The notes beneath the pieces were generated by a model. The model was not told the DNA's origin and did no database searches. It saw nothing but the letters and a program-made list of their open reading frames with translations. This document shows, one piece after another, positions 19,334-28,769 of a stretch of DNA of 64,000 nucleotides. Each line of letters begins with the position of its first letter. The first letter of the stretch is position 1. This DNA comes from Veillonella seminalis (GTDB lineage: Bacteria > Bacillota > Negativicutes > Veillonellales > Veillonellaceae), in NCBI RefSeq assembly GCF_003992065.1, contig NZ_RQUZ01000005.1, positions 1 to 64,000 on the forward strand. The letters run 5' to 3'. The translations under genes were made by a program, and so were the position numbers.

Positions 19334-20349
19334 TGACCTATGTAATATTTGATTTGGAATGGAATCAGCCGTTTGCCAATGATATCAGTTTTATGAAACG
19401 TACAGGCTTGCCTGTATCGGGTGAAATTATTCAAATTGGCGCCATTAAACTGGATGATAATTTGGAATTGACAGATACTTTCAGCACCTTTGTAAAACCG
19501 CAATATTTGACGCGTATGCATAAGCACGTGGAAAAATTGACTCATATATCGGCCAATGATTTGGCTATGGGTGTTTCCTTTGTACAGGCTTATCAAAATT
19601 TTGAAGATTGGTGCGGTAAAGAGGCCGTTTTTTTGACTTGGGGCTCCGATGATATCGTAATGCTCCGTGAAAATCTTAAATTATTCGGCCTGCCGGGAAC
19701 AATTAAACATACCTGGTATGATGCGCAACTTATCTTTGCTTATTTGCAGCATGGCAATACGCAGCAGGTGGCGCTCAGCAAAGCAATGGAAGAACTGAAT
19801 ATAACCCAGGATGAATTGACGGCTCATGATGCTTTAAACGATTCCATTTTTACCGGGTATGTATGTAAAGCAATTCCGTTGGCTCGAGGTATTGCTCAAT
19901 ATGAACAAATTACGAAAAATACTTATTCACAGGCTTATTTTCCGGAACCGATCAGCTTTTTTATTTATGAAAATTTCCATGATAAGCGCAAGGTTTTGCA
20001 TGATAATAAAGTGCGCCGTGCTCACTGTCCGGAATGTCAGTCACTTTTGACAACCAATAAGATACAGCGTTTAAGCGGAGATAAGTTTTTGAGTATCGGC
20101 CGATGTCCTCATCATGGTTTATTCGGTGTGCATTGGCGTATCGGTAAATACATGAAACGGAACAGAGAGTTAAGTTACTATGTGACAAAGACGCTGACAG
20201 CGGCACCGGAAGAGCTGCAGACACTTTATGAAGAGCGGGCCGAAACCAATCGCAAGAAGGAAGAAGCTTATTTGGCTCGTATGGCGGCCAAGCAGGCAGA
20301 GGAAGACGCGAAACAAGAGTTCTTCAATAACAACGATAAAATTAAATGA
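19333..20349 (+). CDS. DEDDh 3'-5' exonuclease with C-terminal zinc-ribbon-like segment
   Basis: 338 residues. The N-terminal exonuclease domain (about 1-185) opens with YVIFDLEWNQP (DxE motif) and has a His-Asp pair in HDALNDSIFTG, as in KapD/ERI-1-like RNase T-fold nucleases. It is followed by a segment with CPECQSLLTTNK and RCPHHGLFG (CxxC ... CxxH), a probable zinc-binding module, and a charged coiled tail. It is coupled to the heptosyltransferase by a one-base overlap, though no link to LPS is obvious. RNA is the likely substrate class, but this is inference. Confidence 0.75.
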   Translation: MTYVIFDLEWNQPFANDISFMKRTGLPVSGEIIQIGAIKLDDNLELTDTFSTFVKPQYLTRMHKHVEKLTHISANDLAMGVSFVQAYQNFEDWCGKEAVFLTWGSDDIVMLRENLKLFGLPGTIKHTWYDAQLIFAYLQHGNTQQVALSKAMEELNITQDELTAHDALNDSIFTGYVCKAIPLARGIAQYEQITKNTYSQAYFPEPISFFIYENFHDKRKVLHDNKVRRAHCPECQSLLTTNKIQRLSGDKFLSIGRCPHHGLFGVHWRIGKYMKRNRELSYYVTKTLTAAPEELQTLYEERAETNRKKEEAYLARMAAKQAEEDAKQEFFNNNDKIK

Positions 20350-20478
20350 AAACAGTTTACACTTGAGATGTAGATTTTTATCAGTTGATGTATAATATAA
20401 TCAGCTTATAAGTGCTTATAGGCGGGACAAAGGGCTTGTCTATAAGCGTTAATAATTTAAAGTAGGAAGGATGATATT

Positions 20479-21876
20479 ATGGAACGTAAATATGCTTGGC
20501 ATGAATATACTGATGCCGATACACAGGCTATGGAAGCTTTATGTAAAGACTATCGTGACTTTTTGGATAACGGTAAAACGGAACGCGAATGCATTGAACA
20601 GACAATTGCTAAAGCGGAAGCCGTAGGCTATAAAAATTTAAAAGATTTGCTCACAGCAGGTCAGCCGATTAAAGCAGGCGATAAAGTATATGCCGTACAT
20701 ATGAATAAAATCATCGCTTTATTTAATATCGGTACGGATTCATTGGAACAGGGCTTTAATATTTTAGGTGCGCATATTGATTCACCACGTCTTGATGTAA
20801 AACAGAATCCGTTCTATGAAGATAAAAATTTGGCCTTTTTTGACACACATTATTACGGCGGTATCAAAAAGTACCAGTGGGTGGCTATGCCACTTGCTTT
20901 ACACGGCGTAATTGTTAAAAAAGACGGCACTAAGGTGACGCTTTCCATCGGTGAAAAAGACACCGATCCGGTATTCTGCGTGACCGACTTATTGCCACAT
21001 TTGGGGCAGGAACAAATGGAGAAAAAAGCCGCTAAAGTTATTGAAGGTGAAAACCTTGATTTGCTCATCGGCAGTCAACCTGTTAAGGGTGAACTCAAAG
21101 AAGGCGTAACAAAATTCTTGAATGATATTTTTGAAAAAGAATATGGTTTCACCGAAGAAGATTTATTGTCGGCTGAACTTGAAATCGTACCGGCCGGTCG
21201 TGCTCGTGAAATGGGTTTTGACCGCAGCATGATTTTAGCATACGGTCAGGACGACCGCGTTTGTGCTTACACCTCTTTAGCCGCTATGCTTGAAGTGGAC
21301 AAAGTAAAACGCACGACTTGTACTTTGTTGGTAGATAAAGAAGAAATCGGTTCCGTAGGTGCTACGGGTATGCAATCCCGTTGGTTTGAAAACATGGTAG
21401 CAGAGCTCTTGGCCATGGCCGGTGAAAAATCGCCGTTAGCCGTGCGTCGTACTTTAGAACGAAGCCGCATGTTGTCTTCCGATGTAAGTGCGGGTTTTGA
21501 TCCATTGTATGCATCCGCTTTTGAAGCTAAAAATGCTGCTTTCCTCGGTAAAGGTGTAGTATTTAATAAATTCACCGGTGCCCGCGGTAAATCCGGTTCC
21601 AATGATGCCAATGCGGAATATATGGGCTTTATTCGTCGTATTATGGACGACAATAAGGTTAATTTCCAGACGGCCGAACTCGGTAAGGTTGACCTTGGCG
21701 GCGGCGGTACCATTGCGTACATCATGGCGTTATACGGCATGAATGTTATTGACTGCGGTGTGGCAGTGCTCAGCATGCATGCGCCTTGGGAAGTAACGAG
21801 CAAAGCCGATGTTTATGAAGCTAAGAAATGTTATGTAGCCTTTTTAAAAGCCGATAGTGCAGAAAGCGGTCTATAA
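20479..21876 (+). CDS. M18-family zinc aminopeptidase (second paralog)
   Basis: A 465-residue metallo-aminopeptidase of the clostridial aminopeptidase I/LAP branch. Blocks: GAHIDSPRLDVKQNPFYED, YGGIKKYQWVAMPLALHG, VDKEEIGSVGATG (Glu-Glu), SSDVSAGFDP and a terminal SMHAPWEV His. It is longer than the enzyme at 5317 and only distantly similar. GGAAGG lies upstream of the ATG. The leader has a bulged hairpin near 20411-20446 of unknown role. The ATG of the following small gene overlaps its stop by one base. Confidence 0.9.
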   Translation: MERKYAWHEYTDADTQAMEALCKDYRDFLDNGKTERECIEQTIAKAEAVGYKNLKDLLTAGQPIKAGDKVYAVHMNKIIALFNIGTDSLEQGFNILGAHIDSPRLDVKQNPFYEDKNLAFFDTHYYGGIKKYQWVAMPLALHGVIVKKDGTKVTLSIGEKDTDPVFCVTDLLPHLGQEQMEKKAAKVIEGENLDLLIGSQPVKGELKEGVTKFLNDIFEKEYGFTEEDLLSAELEIVPAGRAREMGFDRSMILAYGQDDRVCAYTSLAAMLEVDKVKRTTCTLLVDKEEIGSVGATGMQSRWFENMVAELLAMAGEKSPLAVRRTLERSRMLSSDVSAGFDPLYASAFEAKNAAFLGKGVVFNKFTGARGKSGSNDANAEYMGFIRRIMDDNKVNFQTAELGKVDLGGGGTIAYIMALYGMNVIDCGVAVLSMHAPWEVTSKADVYEAKKCYVAFLKADSAESGL

Positions 21877-22238
21877 TGGGTAATATCAGTCAAGGTAAGA
21901 CCAGTAAACCAACGGTGCGTATTGATATTTTTGATATTGAAGAAGATCAGGCACAGCAGTATTTGAAGGACCGTGAAGAATGTGCGACGGCTGCAGAGGC
22001 TGTAATGGCTAAATATTGTCAAACCGTTAAACGTGAAACCTTGGATCCAGAAGAAGGACAAGGCGTGGTAGGTTATTATAAAACCGGCGAAATTCTCATG
22101 ACGGTGTTACTTGATCCGTTTGAAATTCCTGTCATGAAAGTAGCCATCGGTCGCGGTAAATTGGAAGATTATATTTTGGCGGCCAACAGCTTAACCCATG
22201 AAATGCTGGATCAGCTTGCAAAGGAGGACGAAAACTAA
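21876..22238 (+). CDS. Small acidic protein of unknown function
   Basis: 120 residues, soluble, with no signal or membrane segment and no recognised motif. It starts on the last base of the M18 stop (TAATG), and its own stop overlaps the next start in the same way, so three genes are translationally chained. The central part VGYYKTGEILMTVLLDPFEI looks beta-rich; the ends look helical. The function is not evident. Confidence 0.7.
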   Translation: MGNISQGKTSKPTVRIDIFDIEEDQAQQYLKDREECATAAEAVMAKYCQTVKRETLDPEEGQGVVGYYKTGEILMTVLLDPFEIPVMKVAIGRGKLEDYILAANSLTHEMLDQLAKEDEN

Positions 22239-22606
22239 TGTTATTGGTACAATATCCGACTTGCACAACTTGTAAGAAGGCTAAAAAATATTTAGAAAGT
22301 CATAACATCAGCTTTGACGATCGTAATATTAAGGAAGAAAATCCGACGGCTGAAGAACTTGGTCTCTGGCAGCCGAAGAGCGGTAAAGATGTTAAGGCGT
22401 TTTTCAATACATCCGGTCAGGTTTATCGCAGTGAAAATATTAAAGATAAATTACCGGCCATGAGTGATGAAGAAAAATTGGCTTTACTCGCTACGAACGG
22501 TATGCTTGTAAAACGTCCTTTATTAATTCTTGATGATGAAGTGCTGGTAGGTTTTAAAGAAGCAGAATGGGAAGCGGCACTTAAACGTAAAGGCTATTTG
22601 AAATAA
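22238..22606 (+). CDS. ArsC/Spx-family thioredoxin-fold protein
   Basis: 122 residues. The N-terminal CTTCKKAKKYLESHNI gives the CxxC redox motif at residues 10-13 and the helix typical of ArsC/Spx/YffB proteins. KRPLLILDDEVLVGF is the conserved cis-Pro region (RP). Spx-type members bind RNA polymerase; YffB-type members are of unknown role. Sequence alone does not decide, and arsenate reduction is not supported by neighbours. It is translationally coupled to the small gene upstream. Confidence 0.8.
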   Translation: MLLVQYPTCTTCKKAKKYLESHNISFDDRNIKEENPTAEELGLWQPKSGKDVKAFFNTSGQVYRSENIKDKLPAMSDEEKLALLATNGMLVKRPLLILDDEVLVGFKEAEWEAALKRKGYLK

Positions 22607-22667
22607 CAGATAAAATTGGTTGCAAGGATTTATGGACTTGTTTGATGAAATTTCTTTCATTTTCCTA

Positions 22668-22696
22668 TTGAATTAGGCAAAGAAACAGGCTATAAT
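22668..22696 (+). promoter_or_regulatory. Sigma-70-type promoter for ABC importer operon
   Basis: TTGAAT, a 17-bp spacer, then TATAAT. It lies about 60 bp before the binding-protein gene. Confidence 0.8.
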
Positions 22697-22754
22697 GATT
22701 GCAATATCCCGTGTAGCTGGATATGTGTAGAATGGTAGAAGGGAGCATTTAATC

Positions 22755-23741
22755 ATGTGGAAGAAACGTGTAGTAGTGGCAGCGGCAGCAGCTTTGATGG
22801 CTGTAGGTTTATTGGCCGGCTGCGGCAGTGACAGTAGTAATGGTAGCGGTGCGAATAAGACGTACAAAGTAGGGGTGATTCAACTTGTTGAACATCCGGC
22901 GCTTGATGCGGCCAACAAAGGTTTTGTTGACGGTTTGGCGTCCAAAGGGTTTAAAGATAATGTAAAAATCGATCAGCAGAATGCGCAGGCGGATCAGTCG
23001 AATTTGAACAGTATTGCCCAGCGTTTTGTAGCAGATAGAGATGATTTGGTATTGGCTATCGCAACGCCGGCTGCTCAGGCTATGGCGAATGCAACCAAAG
23101 ATATTCCGATTTTAGGCACAGCTATTACAGATTATGTACAGGCTAAATTGGTACAAAGTAATGAAAAGCCGGGCACAAATGTGAGCGGTACAACCGATAT
23201 GAATCCGGTAGAAAAACAAGTGGACTTAATCACTCGTATTTTACCGAATGCCAAGAAAATCGGCCTTATTTACAGTGCCAGCGAAGTTAATTCCCAATTG
23301 CAGGCAGCGCGCATGAAAGCACATGCTAAGGAAAAAGGCCTTGAAGTTGTGGAAATGACGGTTCAAAATGTGAATGACATTCAGCAGGTAGCTCAGAACT
23401 TGGTAACGCAAGGTGTTCAGGCAATTTACCTGCCAACCGATAATGTAGTTGTATCGGCTATGCCTAATTTGGTTAAGATTACCGATGCCGCTAAAATTCC
23501 GGTATTCCCGGGCGAAGACAATGTAGTAAAAATGGGTGGTTTAGCTACTTACTCCGTTGATTACTACCAATTGGGCTTCCAAACCGGTGTAATGGGTGCT
23601 AAAATCCTTTCCGGTGAAGCTAAAATCAGCGATATGCCGATTGAAAGTCAAAAAGAATTTAAATTGGTTGTCAACCAAGACGTTGCCAATCGTTTAGGCA
23701 TTACAATTCCGGCCGATGTTTTGCAAGAAGCCGGTAAATAA
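22755..23741 (+). CDS. ABC transporter substrate-binding lipoprotein (TrpX-like)
   Basis: 328 residues. It starts with a lipoprotein signal (basic start, hydrophobic stretch, lipobox LLAGC with Cys near residue 23). The mature part follows the ABC_sub_bind pattern (YKVGVIQLVEHPALDAA; GTAITD; GLIYSASEVNSQ; YLPTDNVV). Relatives bind aromatic amino acids such as tryptophan, or other small ligands; the substrate is not certain. GAAGGGAG precedes the ATG. It is first of a three-gene importer operon and is separated from the permease by an internal hairpin. Confidence 0.85.
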   Translation: MWKKRVVVAAAAALMAVGLLAGCGSDSSNGSGANKTYKVGVIQLVEHPALDAANKGFVDGLASKGFKDNVKIDQQNAQADQSNLNSIAQRFVADRDDLVLAIATPAAQAMANATKDIPILGTAITDYVQAKLVQSNEKPGTNVSGTTDMNPVEKQVDLITRILPNAKKIGLIYSASEVNSQLQAARMKAHAKEKGLEVVEMTVQNVNDIQQVAQNLVTQGVQAIYLPTDNVVVSAMPNLVKITDAAKIPVFPGEDNVVKMGGLATYSVDYYQLGFQTGVMGAKILSGEAKISDMPIESQKEFKLVVNQDVANRLGITIPADVLQEAGK

Positions 23742-23752
23742 CCTAATACACA

Positions 23753-23782
23753 AAAGAAAAGGGCTTCGGCCTTTTTCTTTTT
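23753..23782 (+). terminator. Intra-operon hairpin with UUCG loop
   Basis: A 12-bp stem closed by C-UUCG-G lies between the binding-protein and permease genes; the T-rich 3' arm ends in TTTTTATT. It is probably a partial terminator or 3'-end stabiliser that gives more binding protein than permease. Confidence 0.7.
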
Positions 23783-23798
23783 ATTGATGGAGGAACAC

Positions 23799-24668
23799 AT
23801 GGAAAACCTGATTATTTCTACTTTGGGCCAAGGCCTCTTATGGTCCCTATTGGCCATCGGCGTATTTATTACGTTCCGCGTGTTGGATATTGCCGATTTG
23901 ACCGTTGAAGGTAGTTTCCCTTTGGGAGCCGCCATTTCCGTTACGCTGATTGTAGCCGGCGTGAATCCGATTGTATCAATCTTAGCGGCTGCCGTGGGCG
24001 GCATGCTCGCCGGTGTGGTTACCGGTTGGGTACATACTAAGTTAAAAATTCCTGCTTTATTAGCCGGTATTTTAACCATGATTGCTTTATATTCGGTGAA
24101 TCTTCATGTTATGGGGAAAGCGAATGTTTCTTTATTGCGCATGAACACGGTATATACGTACCTGGAAACAATGAATATTTCAGCCACCTGGGCTTTGGCT
24201 ATTGTGGGCCTTGTAGTTGCCGTTTTGGCTTGTGTTTTCTTATTCTGGTTCTTCGGAACGGAAATTGGGGCCGCCATTCGTGCGACCGGCGTGAATCCGC
24301 AAATGATTCGTGCGCAGGGCGTCAATACGGATACCATGATTGTACTCGGTTTACTTTTATCTAACGCTTTTGTAGCAGTTGCGGGGGCACTCGTAGCGCA
24401 GGGGAACGGTTATGCCGATGTGGGCATGGGCGTAGGTACCATCGTTATCGGTTTGGCGTCGGTTATTATTGGTGAAGTTCTCTTCGGTACCCGTTCATTC
24501 GTACAAAATTTAACGGCTGTTGTGCTCGGTTCGGTTGTGTACCGTATCGTAATTGCCGTCGTATTATACTTAGGTATGCCGCCAAATGATTTGAAATTAT
24601 TTACGGCCGTATTGGTTGCCATCGCCTTGTCCTTGCCGACATTGAAGGCTAAATGGCAGAGTCGCTAA
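23799..24668 (+). CDS. ABC transporter permease (TrpY-like)
   Basis: About 289 residues with eight or more hydrophobic segments, of the branched-chain/ribose-type permease fold (LLAIGVFITFRVLDIADLTV at the start; GTEIGAAIRATGVNPQMIRAQG near the middle; ATP-binding-protein contact loop). It pairs with the lipoprotein and ATPase on either side. Start ATG 23799 has GGAGGAA 6 nt upstream; an ATG at 23784 lies before that site. Confidence 0.85.
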   Translation: MENLIISTLGQGLLWSLLAIGVFITFRVLDIADLTVEGSFPLGAAISVTLIVAGVNPIVSILAAAVGGMLAGVVTGWVHTKLKIPALLAGILTMIALYSVNLHVMGKANVSLLRMNTVYTYLETMNISATWALAIVGLVVAVLACVFLFWFFGTEIGAAIRATGVNPQMIRAQGVNTDTMIVLGLLLSNAFVAVAGALVAQGNGYADVGMGVGTIVIGLASVIIGEVLFGTRSFVQNLTAVVLGSVVYRIVIAVVLYLGMPPNDLKLFTAVLVAIALSLPTLKAKWQSR

Positions 24669-24681
24669 GGAGGGCTTACCT

Positions 24682-25473
24682 ATGTTAGAAGTGAAACAGA
24701 TTGTAAAAACATTCTTTAAAGGTACAGTCAATGAAAAAGTAGCTCTTCACGGCGTTGATTTGCGCTTGGAATCCGGTGATTTTGCTACCGTTATCGGCGG
24801 CAATGGGGCCGGTAAAAGTACCTTATTGAATTCCATTGCCGGTGTTTTTCCTATCGACTCCGGTTCGATTCACATTAATGATACGGATATTACGAAAATG
24901 CCGGAATATAAACGGGCTGCTTTCATCGGCCGCGTGTTCCAAGATCCGATGCTTGGCACGGCGGGGAATATGCAGATTGAAGAAAACTTGCTCTTAGCCT
25001 TGCGCCGCGGTAAGCGCATGGGTCTTAAATGGGCGTTCGTGCCGAAAGAACGGGAATTATTCCGTGAACGTTTATCGCTTTTAGGTTTGGGCCTTGAAGA
25101 TCGCTTAACGGCTCGTATGGGCTTATTGAGCGGCGGTCAACGTCAGTCCATTACACTTTTAATGGCGACCATGCTTCGCCCTGAGCTTTTACTGCTCGAT
25201 GAACATACGGCGGCACTTGATCCTAAGACGGCTGAAAACGTGTTAAATTTGACGGATAAACTCGTTAAAGAGCATAATTTGACAACGCTCATGATTACCC
25301 ATAATATGCGTGACGCATTGCGTTTCGGCAATCGTTTGATTATGATGAATAACGGTCAAATTATTTTTGATGTACGCGGTGAAGAAAAGAAGAAATTAAC
25401 GGTTCAAGATTTATTGGAACGCTTTGAAGTAGCCGGTGATGCTGTCAGCGACCGCATGATGTTGGGGTCGTAA
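24682..25473 (+). CDS. ABC transporter ATP-binding protein (TrpZ-like)
   Basis: A 263-residue ATPase. Walker A GGNGAGKST (about residue 39), Q-loop VFQDPM, signature LSGGQRQS, Walker B LLLLDEHTAALDP and the switch His in ITHNMRDAL are all present. It energises the importer with the two upstream genes and has AAGGAGGG upstream. Last gene of the operon, followed by a terminator. Confidence 0.93.
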   Translation: MLEVKQIVKTFFKGTVNEKVALHGVDLRLESGDFATVIGGNGAGKSTLLNSIAGVFPIDSGSIHINDTDITKMPEYKRAAFIGRVFQDPMLGTAGNMQIEENLLLALRRGKRMGLKWAFVPKERELFRERLSLLGLGLEDRLTARMGLLSGGQRQSITLLMATMLRPELLLLDEHTAALDPKTAENVLNLTDKLVKEHNLTTLMITHNMRDALRFGNRLIMMNNGQIIFDVRGEEKKKLTVQDLLERFEVAGDAVSDRMMLGS

Positions 25474-25496
25474 GACAATTTAATAAGCAAGGATAG

Positions 25497-25523
25497 AAGG
25501 GGGATTTTTGTAAATCCCCCTTT
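25497..25523 (+). terminator. Terminator after ABC importer operon
   Basis: An 11-bp stem with a GGGGG/CCCCC core (25497-25507 with 25512-25522) and a short T-run. It overlaps the start of the rpsO promoter. Confidence 0.75.
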
Positions 25524-25549
25524 ACAATTGCAGGTGCTTATAGTATACT
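25521..25549 (+). promoter_or_regulatory. rpsO promoter
   Basis: TTTACA, a 17-bp spacer, then TATACT. It leaves a leader of about 95 nt before rpsO. Confidence 0.65.
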
Positions 25550-25555
25550 CATTAA

Positions 25556-25651
25556 AGTGATATACGCACTGTTAACGCAAGCGAAGTATTCGAATCTCCA
25601 ACGTTTACTTTGGCTTGACGAGATTTTTTCGTAGTATAGGAGGACATAATA
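25556..25651 (+). promoter_or_regulatory. rpsO leader, possible S15 autoregulatory site
   Basis: The leader can form CGC-AA-GCG (25575-25582) and a 6-bp stem AATCTC/GAGATT (25593-25598 with 25620-25625). S15 represses its own mRNA through leader structures in several bacteria, but the folds differ between groups and no known motif was matched here. Confidence 0.35.
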
Positions 25652-25918
25652 ATGTTAACTACAGAAGCTAAACAAGCTATTATCAAAGAATTTGCTGTTC
25701 ATGAAGGCGACACCGGATCTCCGGAAGTTCAAATCGCGATTTTAACTAACCGTATCGTATACCTTACTGAACATTTGAAAGAACACAAAAAGGATCATCA
25801 CTCCCGTCGTGGTCTTTTGAAATTGGTTGGTCAACGCCGTAACATGCTTGACTACCTTCGTCGTAAAGATATTGAACGTTACCGTGCAATTCTTGAAAAA
25901 TTAAACTTACGTAAATAA
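25652..25918 (+). CDS. rpsO: 30S ribosomal protein S15
   Basis: 88 residues, the normal length. [20 protein letters not shown] and [15 protein letters not shown] are S15 signatures. S15 binds 16S rRNA early in assembly of the small-subunit platform. AGGAGG precedes the ATG. It has its own promoter and terminator but keeps the classic neighbour pnp. Confidence 0.97.
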   Translation: MLTTEAKQAIIKEFAVHEGDTGSPEVQIAILTNRIVYLTEHLKEHKKDHHSRRGLLKLVGQRRNMLDYLRRKDIERYRAILEKLNLRK

Positions 25919-25948
25919 TTTCGTTTCGCGCGTCAATTTGCGTAACTT

Positions 25949-25974
25949 AAAAAGCGGCCTTGGCCGCTTTTTTT
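25949..25974 (+). terminator. Terminator between rpsO and pnp
   Basis: A perfect GCGGCC/GGCCGC stem extended by A-T pairs, ending in a T7 run. Confidence 0.9.
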
Positions 25975-26073
25975 ATATAATAACTAATAAAAGACTTTTA
26001 TTTTATGAGATAATCCTTTACAATAAGAGAGAATGTAAAAATTGTAGAAGAGTAACTCAGAGGAGGAATCGGA

Positions 26074-28143
26074 ATGGAACAATTCCAAATGGACCTTGCC
26101 GGTCGTACCCTAACTATTGAAACAGGGGAATTGGCAAAACAAGCAGGCGGTGCTGCCTTAGTACGTTATGGTGATACGGTTGTATTGGTAACGGCTACGG
26201 CATCCAAAGAAGCCAAAGATATTGACTTCTTCCCATTGACCGTAGATTATGAAGAAAAAATGTATGCAGTAGGCCGTATTCCGGGTGGCTTCGTAAAACG
26301 TGAAGGTCGTCCGCCGGAAACAGCTATTTTGCACAGCCGTTTGATTGACCGTCCGATTCGTCCGTTGTTCGACAAAGGTTGCCGTAATGAAGTACATGTT
26401 TGTGCTACCGTATTGTCCGTAGATCAGGATAATGCACCTGAAATTTGCGGTATGATTGGTGCGTCCGCAGCATTAGCTTTGTCTGATATTCCTTGGGCAG
26501 GTCCTATCGCCGGTGTGCGTATCGGCCGTGTAAACGGTTCTTTTGTAATTAACCCGACGGTAGCTCAGCTTGAAGCTACTGATTTAAATGTTGTGGTAGC
26601 CGGCACCAAAGATGCTATCTTGATGGTAGAAGGCGGCGCTCAAGAAGTAGCGGAAGATGTACTTTTGGATGCTATTATGACGGCTCACGAAGAAATTAAA
26701 CGCATTGTTTCTTTCCAAGAAGAAATGGTAGCCGTAGCCGGCAAAGAAAAGCGTGTATTGCCAACTCATACTTTGGATGAAGACGTTTTGGCAGCTGTTA
26801 AAGAATATGCTCATGATGCACTCGACAAAGCTGTACGTTGTGCCGATAAACAACAACGCGATGCTCAGCAGGATGAAGTATATGCCGATACACGCGTTCA
26901 TTTTGAAGAAATCTATCCTGATAACATGGATGATGTAAATATGGCGCTCGAAAAAATGACGAAAGAAATCGTTCGTCATATGATTACTGTTGAAAAAATT
27001 CGTCCGGACGGCCGTCAGTTGGATGAAGTTCGTCCAATCAGCGTACGTGTAGGCGTATTACCGCGCACTCACGGTTCCGGTTTATTCACTCGTGGTCAAA
27101 CTCAGGTGCTCAATATCTGTACATTAGCTCCATTGTCTGAAAAACAGACTATCGACGGTATCGGTATTGAAACTGAAAAACGTTATATTCACCACTACAA
27201 TTTCCCATCCTACTCCGTAGGGGAAGCTCGTTCCTCCCGCGGTCCGGGACGTCGTGAAATCGGTCACGGTGCTTTGGCTGAACGCGCTTTATTAGCCGTT
27301 TTACCAAGTGAAGAAGAATTCCCATATGCTATGCGTTTGGTATCCGAAGTATTGGAATCCAACGGTTCCAGCTCCATGGCCAGTGTTTGCGGCAGTACCT
27401 TGTCCTTAATGGACGCCGGTGTGCCTATTAAAGCACCGGTAGCCGGTATCGCTATGGGTCTTGTAACTCAAGGTGAACATTACACGATTTTAACTGATAT
27501 TCAAGGCATGGAAGATGCTTTGGGCGATATGGACTTCAAAGTAGCCGGTACTGCTAAAGGTGTTACCGCTATTCAGATGGATATTAAAATTTCCGGTTTA
27601 TCCCGTGAAATCTTAAAAGAGGCGTTGGAACAGGCTCATAAAGGCCGTATGCACATTATGGGCAAAATGCTTGCCGTTATTGATGCTCCACGCGACAACA
27701 TGTCCCCATGGGCTCCGCGCATCATTACCATGAACATCGACCCTGACAAGATTCGTGACGTAATCGGTCAAGGCGGTAAAGTAATTCGCGGTATCATTGA
27801 AGAAACCGGTGCTAAAATCGATATTGAAGATGATGGTACTATCTTTATCGCTGCTGTAGAAGAAGCTGCGGCCAATAAAGCGATTGAAATTATTACCAAC
27901 TTAACTAAAGAAGTTGAAGTGGGCGAAGTTTACCTCGGTAAAGTAACCCGTCTCATGAACTTTGGCGCTTTTGTTGAAGTATTACCGGGTAAAGAAGGTT
28001 TGGTACATATTTCCAAATTAGCTAAAGAACGTGTTGAAAATGTTGAAGATGTTGTTAATGTGGGCGACGAAATTATGGTTAAAGTTATCGAAATTGATAA
28101 ACAAGGCCGTATCAACTTGTCCCGCAAAGATTGCTTGAAATAA
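26074..28143 (+). CDS. pnp: Polyribonucleotide nucleotidyltransferase (PNPase)
   Basis: 689 residues. Two RNase PH domains (about 10-215 and 310-545; second core with [15 protein letters not shown] and [15 protein letters not shown]), a KH domain (about 550-610; [13 protein letters not shown]) and a C-terminal S1 domain (about 618-689; [15 protein letters not shown]). The homotrimer degrades RNA 3'-5' by phosphorolysis. GAGGAGG precedes the ATG. It follows rpsO as in most bacteria. Confidence 0.97.
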   Translation: MEQFQMDLAGRTLTIETGELAKQAGGAALVRYGDTVVLVTATASKEAKDIDFFPLTVDYEEKMYAVGRIPGGFVKREGRPPETAILHSRLIDRPIRPLFDKGCRNEVHVCATVLSVDQDNAPEICGMIGASAALALSDIPWAGPIAGVRIGRVNGSFVINPTVAQLEATDLNVVVAGTKDAILMVEGGAQEVAEDVLLDAIMTAHEEIKRIVSFQEEMVAVAGKEKRVLPTHTLDEDVLAAVKEYAHDALDKAVRCADKQQRDAQQDEVYADTRVHFEEIYPDNMDDVNMALEKMTKEIVRHMITVEKIRPDGRQLDEVRPISVRVGVLPRTHGSGLFTRGQTQVLNICTLAPLSEKQTIDGIGIETEKRYIHHYNFPSYSVGEARSSRGPGRREIGHGALAERALLAVLPSEEEFPYAMRLVSEVLESNGSSSMASVCGSTLSLMDAGVPIKAPVAGIAMGLVTQGEHYTILTDIQGMEDALGDMDFKVAGTAKGVTAIQMDIKISGLSREILKEALEQAHKGRMHIMGKMLAVIDAPRDNMSPWAPRIITMNIDPDKIRDVIGQGGKVIRGIIEETGAKIDIEDDGTIFIAAVEEAAANKAIEIITNLTKEVEVGEVYLGKVTRLMNFGAFVEVLPGKEGLVHISKLAKERVENVEDVVNVGDEIMVKVIEIDKQGRINLSRKDCLK

Positions 28144-28169
28144 CTATCACTTGAAAGAGGAGTCGTTAG

Positions 28170-28619
28170 ATGGATATACGTGGATTTGAAGTTGTATCAC
28201 AGTTTGAAGATAAAGATATAGCTTTACCAAGACGGAAAACAACGGAAAGCGCGGGCTACGATATTGAATGTGCGGAAGCCGTAACAATTGCGCCCGGCGA
28301 AATGAAGTTGGTGGCTACAGGCCTCAAAGCGTTTATGAATTACGATGAATATTTGGCAATTCATATTCGTTCCAGCATGGCTATTAAACGGCACCTTATG
28401 CTCGTGAATAGTACCGGCATTATTGACAGTGATTATTATAATAATGAAGAAAATGAAGGTCATATTCTGATTGCGCTCATTAATATGGGCAAAGAAGAAG
28501 TTCAGCTTGAAAAGGGTGAACGTGTGGCACAGGGCATTTTCTCTAAATATTTAATCGCCACTGATGACGATGCAACCGGTATTCGTACCGGCGGTATCGG
28601 CAGTACCGGTAATAATTAG
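28170..28619 (+). CDS. dut: dUTP diphosphatase
   Basis: 149 residues. The five dUTPase motifs are visible: ESAGYDIECAE, IRSSMAIKR, NSTGIIDSDYY, KGERVAQGIF and RTGGIGSTG. The segment after motif III is extended with NNEENEGHI, as in a Firmicute/phage subgroup. The trimer hydrolyses dUTP to dUMP. AGAGGAG precedes the ATG. It lies 26 nt after pnp, so probably in the same transcript. Confidence 0.93.
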   Translation: MDIRGFEVVSQFEDKDIALPRRKTTESAGYDIECAEAVTIAPGEMKLVATGLKAFMNYDEYLAIHIRSSMAIKRHLMLVNSTGIIDSDYYNNEENEGHILIALINMGKEEVQLEKGERVAQGIFSKYLIATDDDATGIRTGGIGSTGNN

Positions 28620-28625
28620 GTAATT

Positions 28626-28683
28626 AAAAACTCCATGACGCTGCACTCAAAGTTTGTTGAGTGCAGTTGTCATGGAGTTTTTT
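28626..28683 (+). terminator. Terminator after dut
   Basis: A very long stem (28626-28639 with 28669-28682 plus an inner 10-bp CTGCACTCAA/TTGAGTGCAG helix) with a T-run. Confidence 0.9.
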
Positions 28684-28691
28684 GTTCACGC

Positions 28692-28719
28692 TTTACCTTT
28701 AGGTGTAGTGTGATACAAT
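28692..28719 (+). promoter_or_regulatory. Possible nudF promoter
   Basis: TTTACC, a 16-bp spacer, then TACAAT, lying after the dut terminator. Confidence 0.4.
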
Positions 28720-28769
28720 AAATAGAGAATGTATTTCAATGAAAAAGTCAATCAGATAGGAGAAGACAT

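Noticed and set aside
25938-26120. 60-codon frame between rpsO and pnp
   Set aside because: It runs through the rpsO terminator and into the start of pnp in a different frame.
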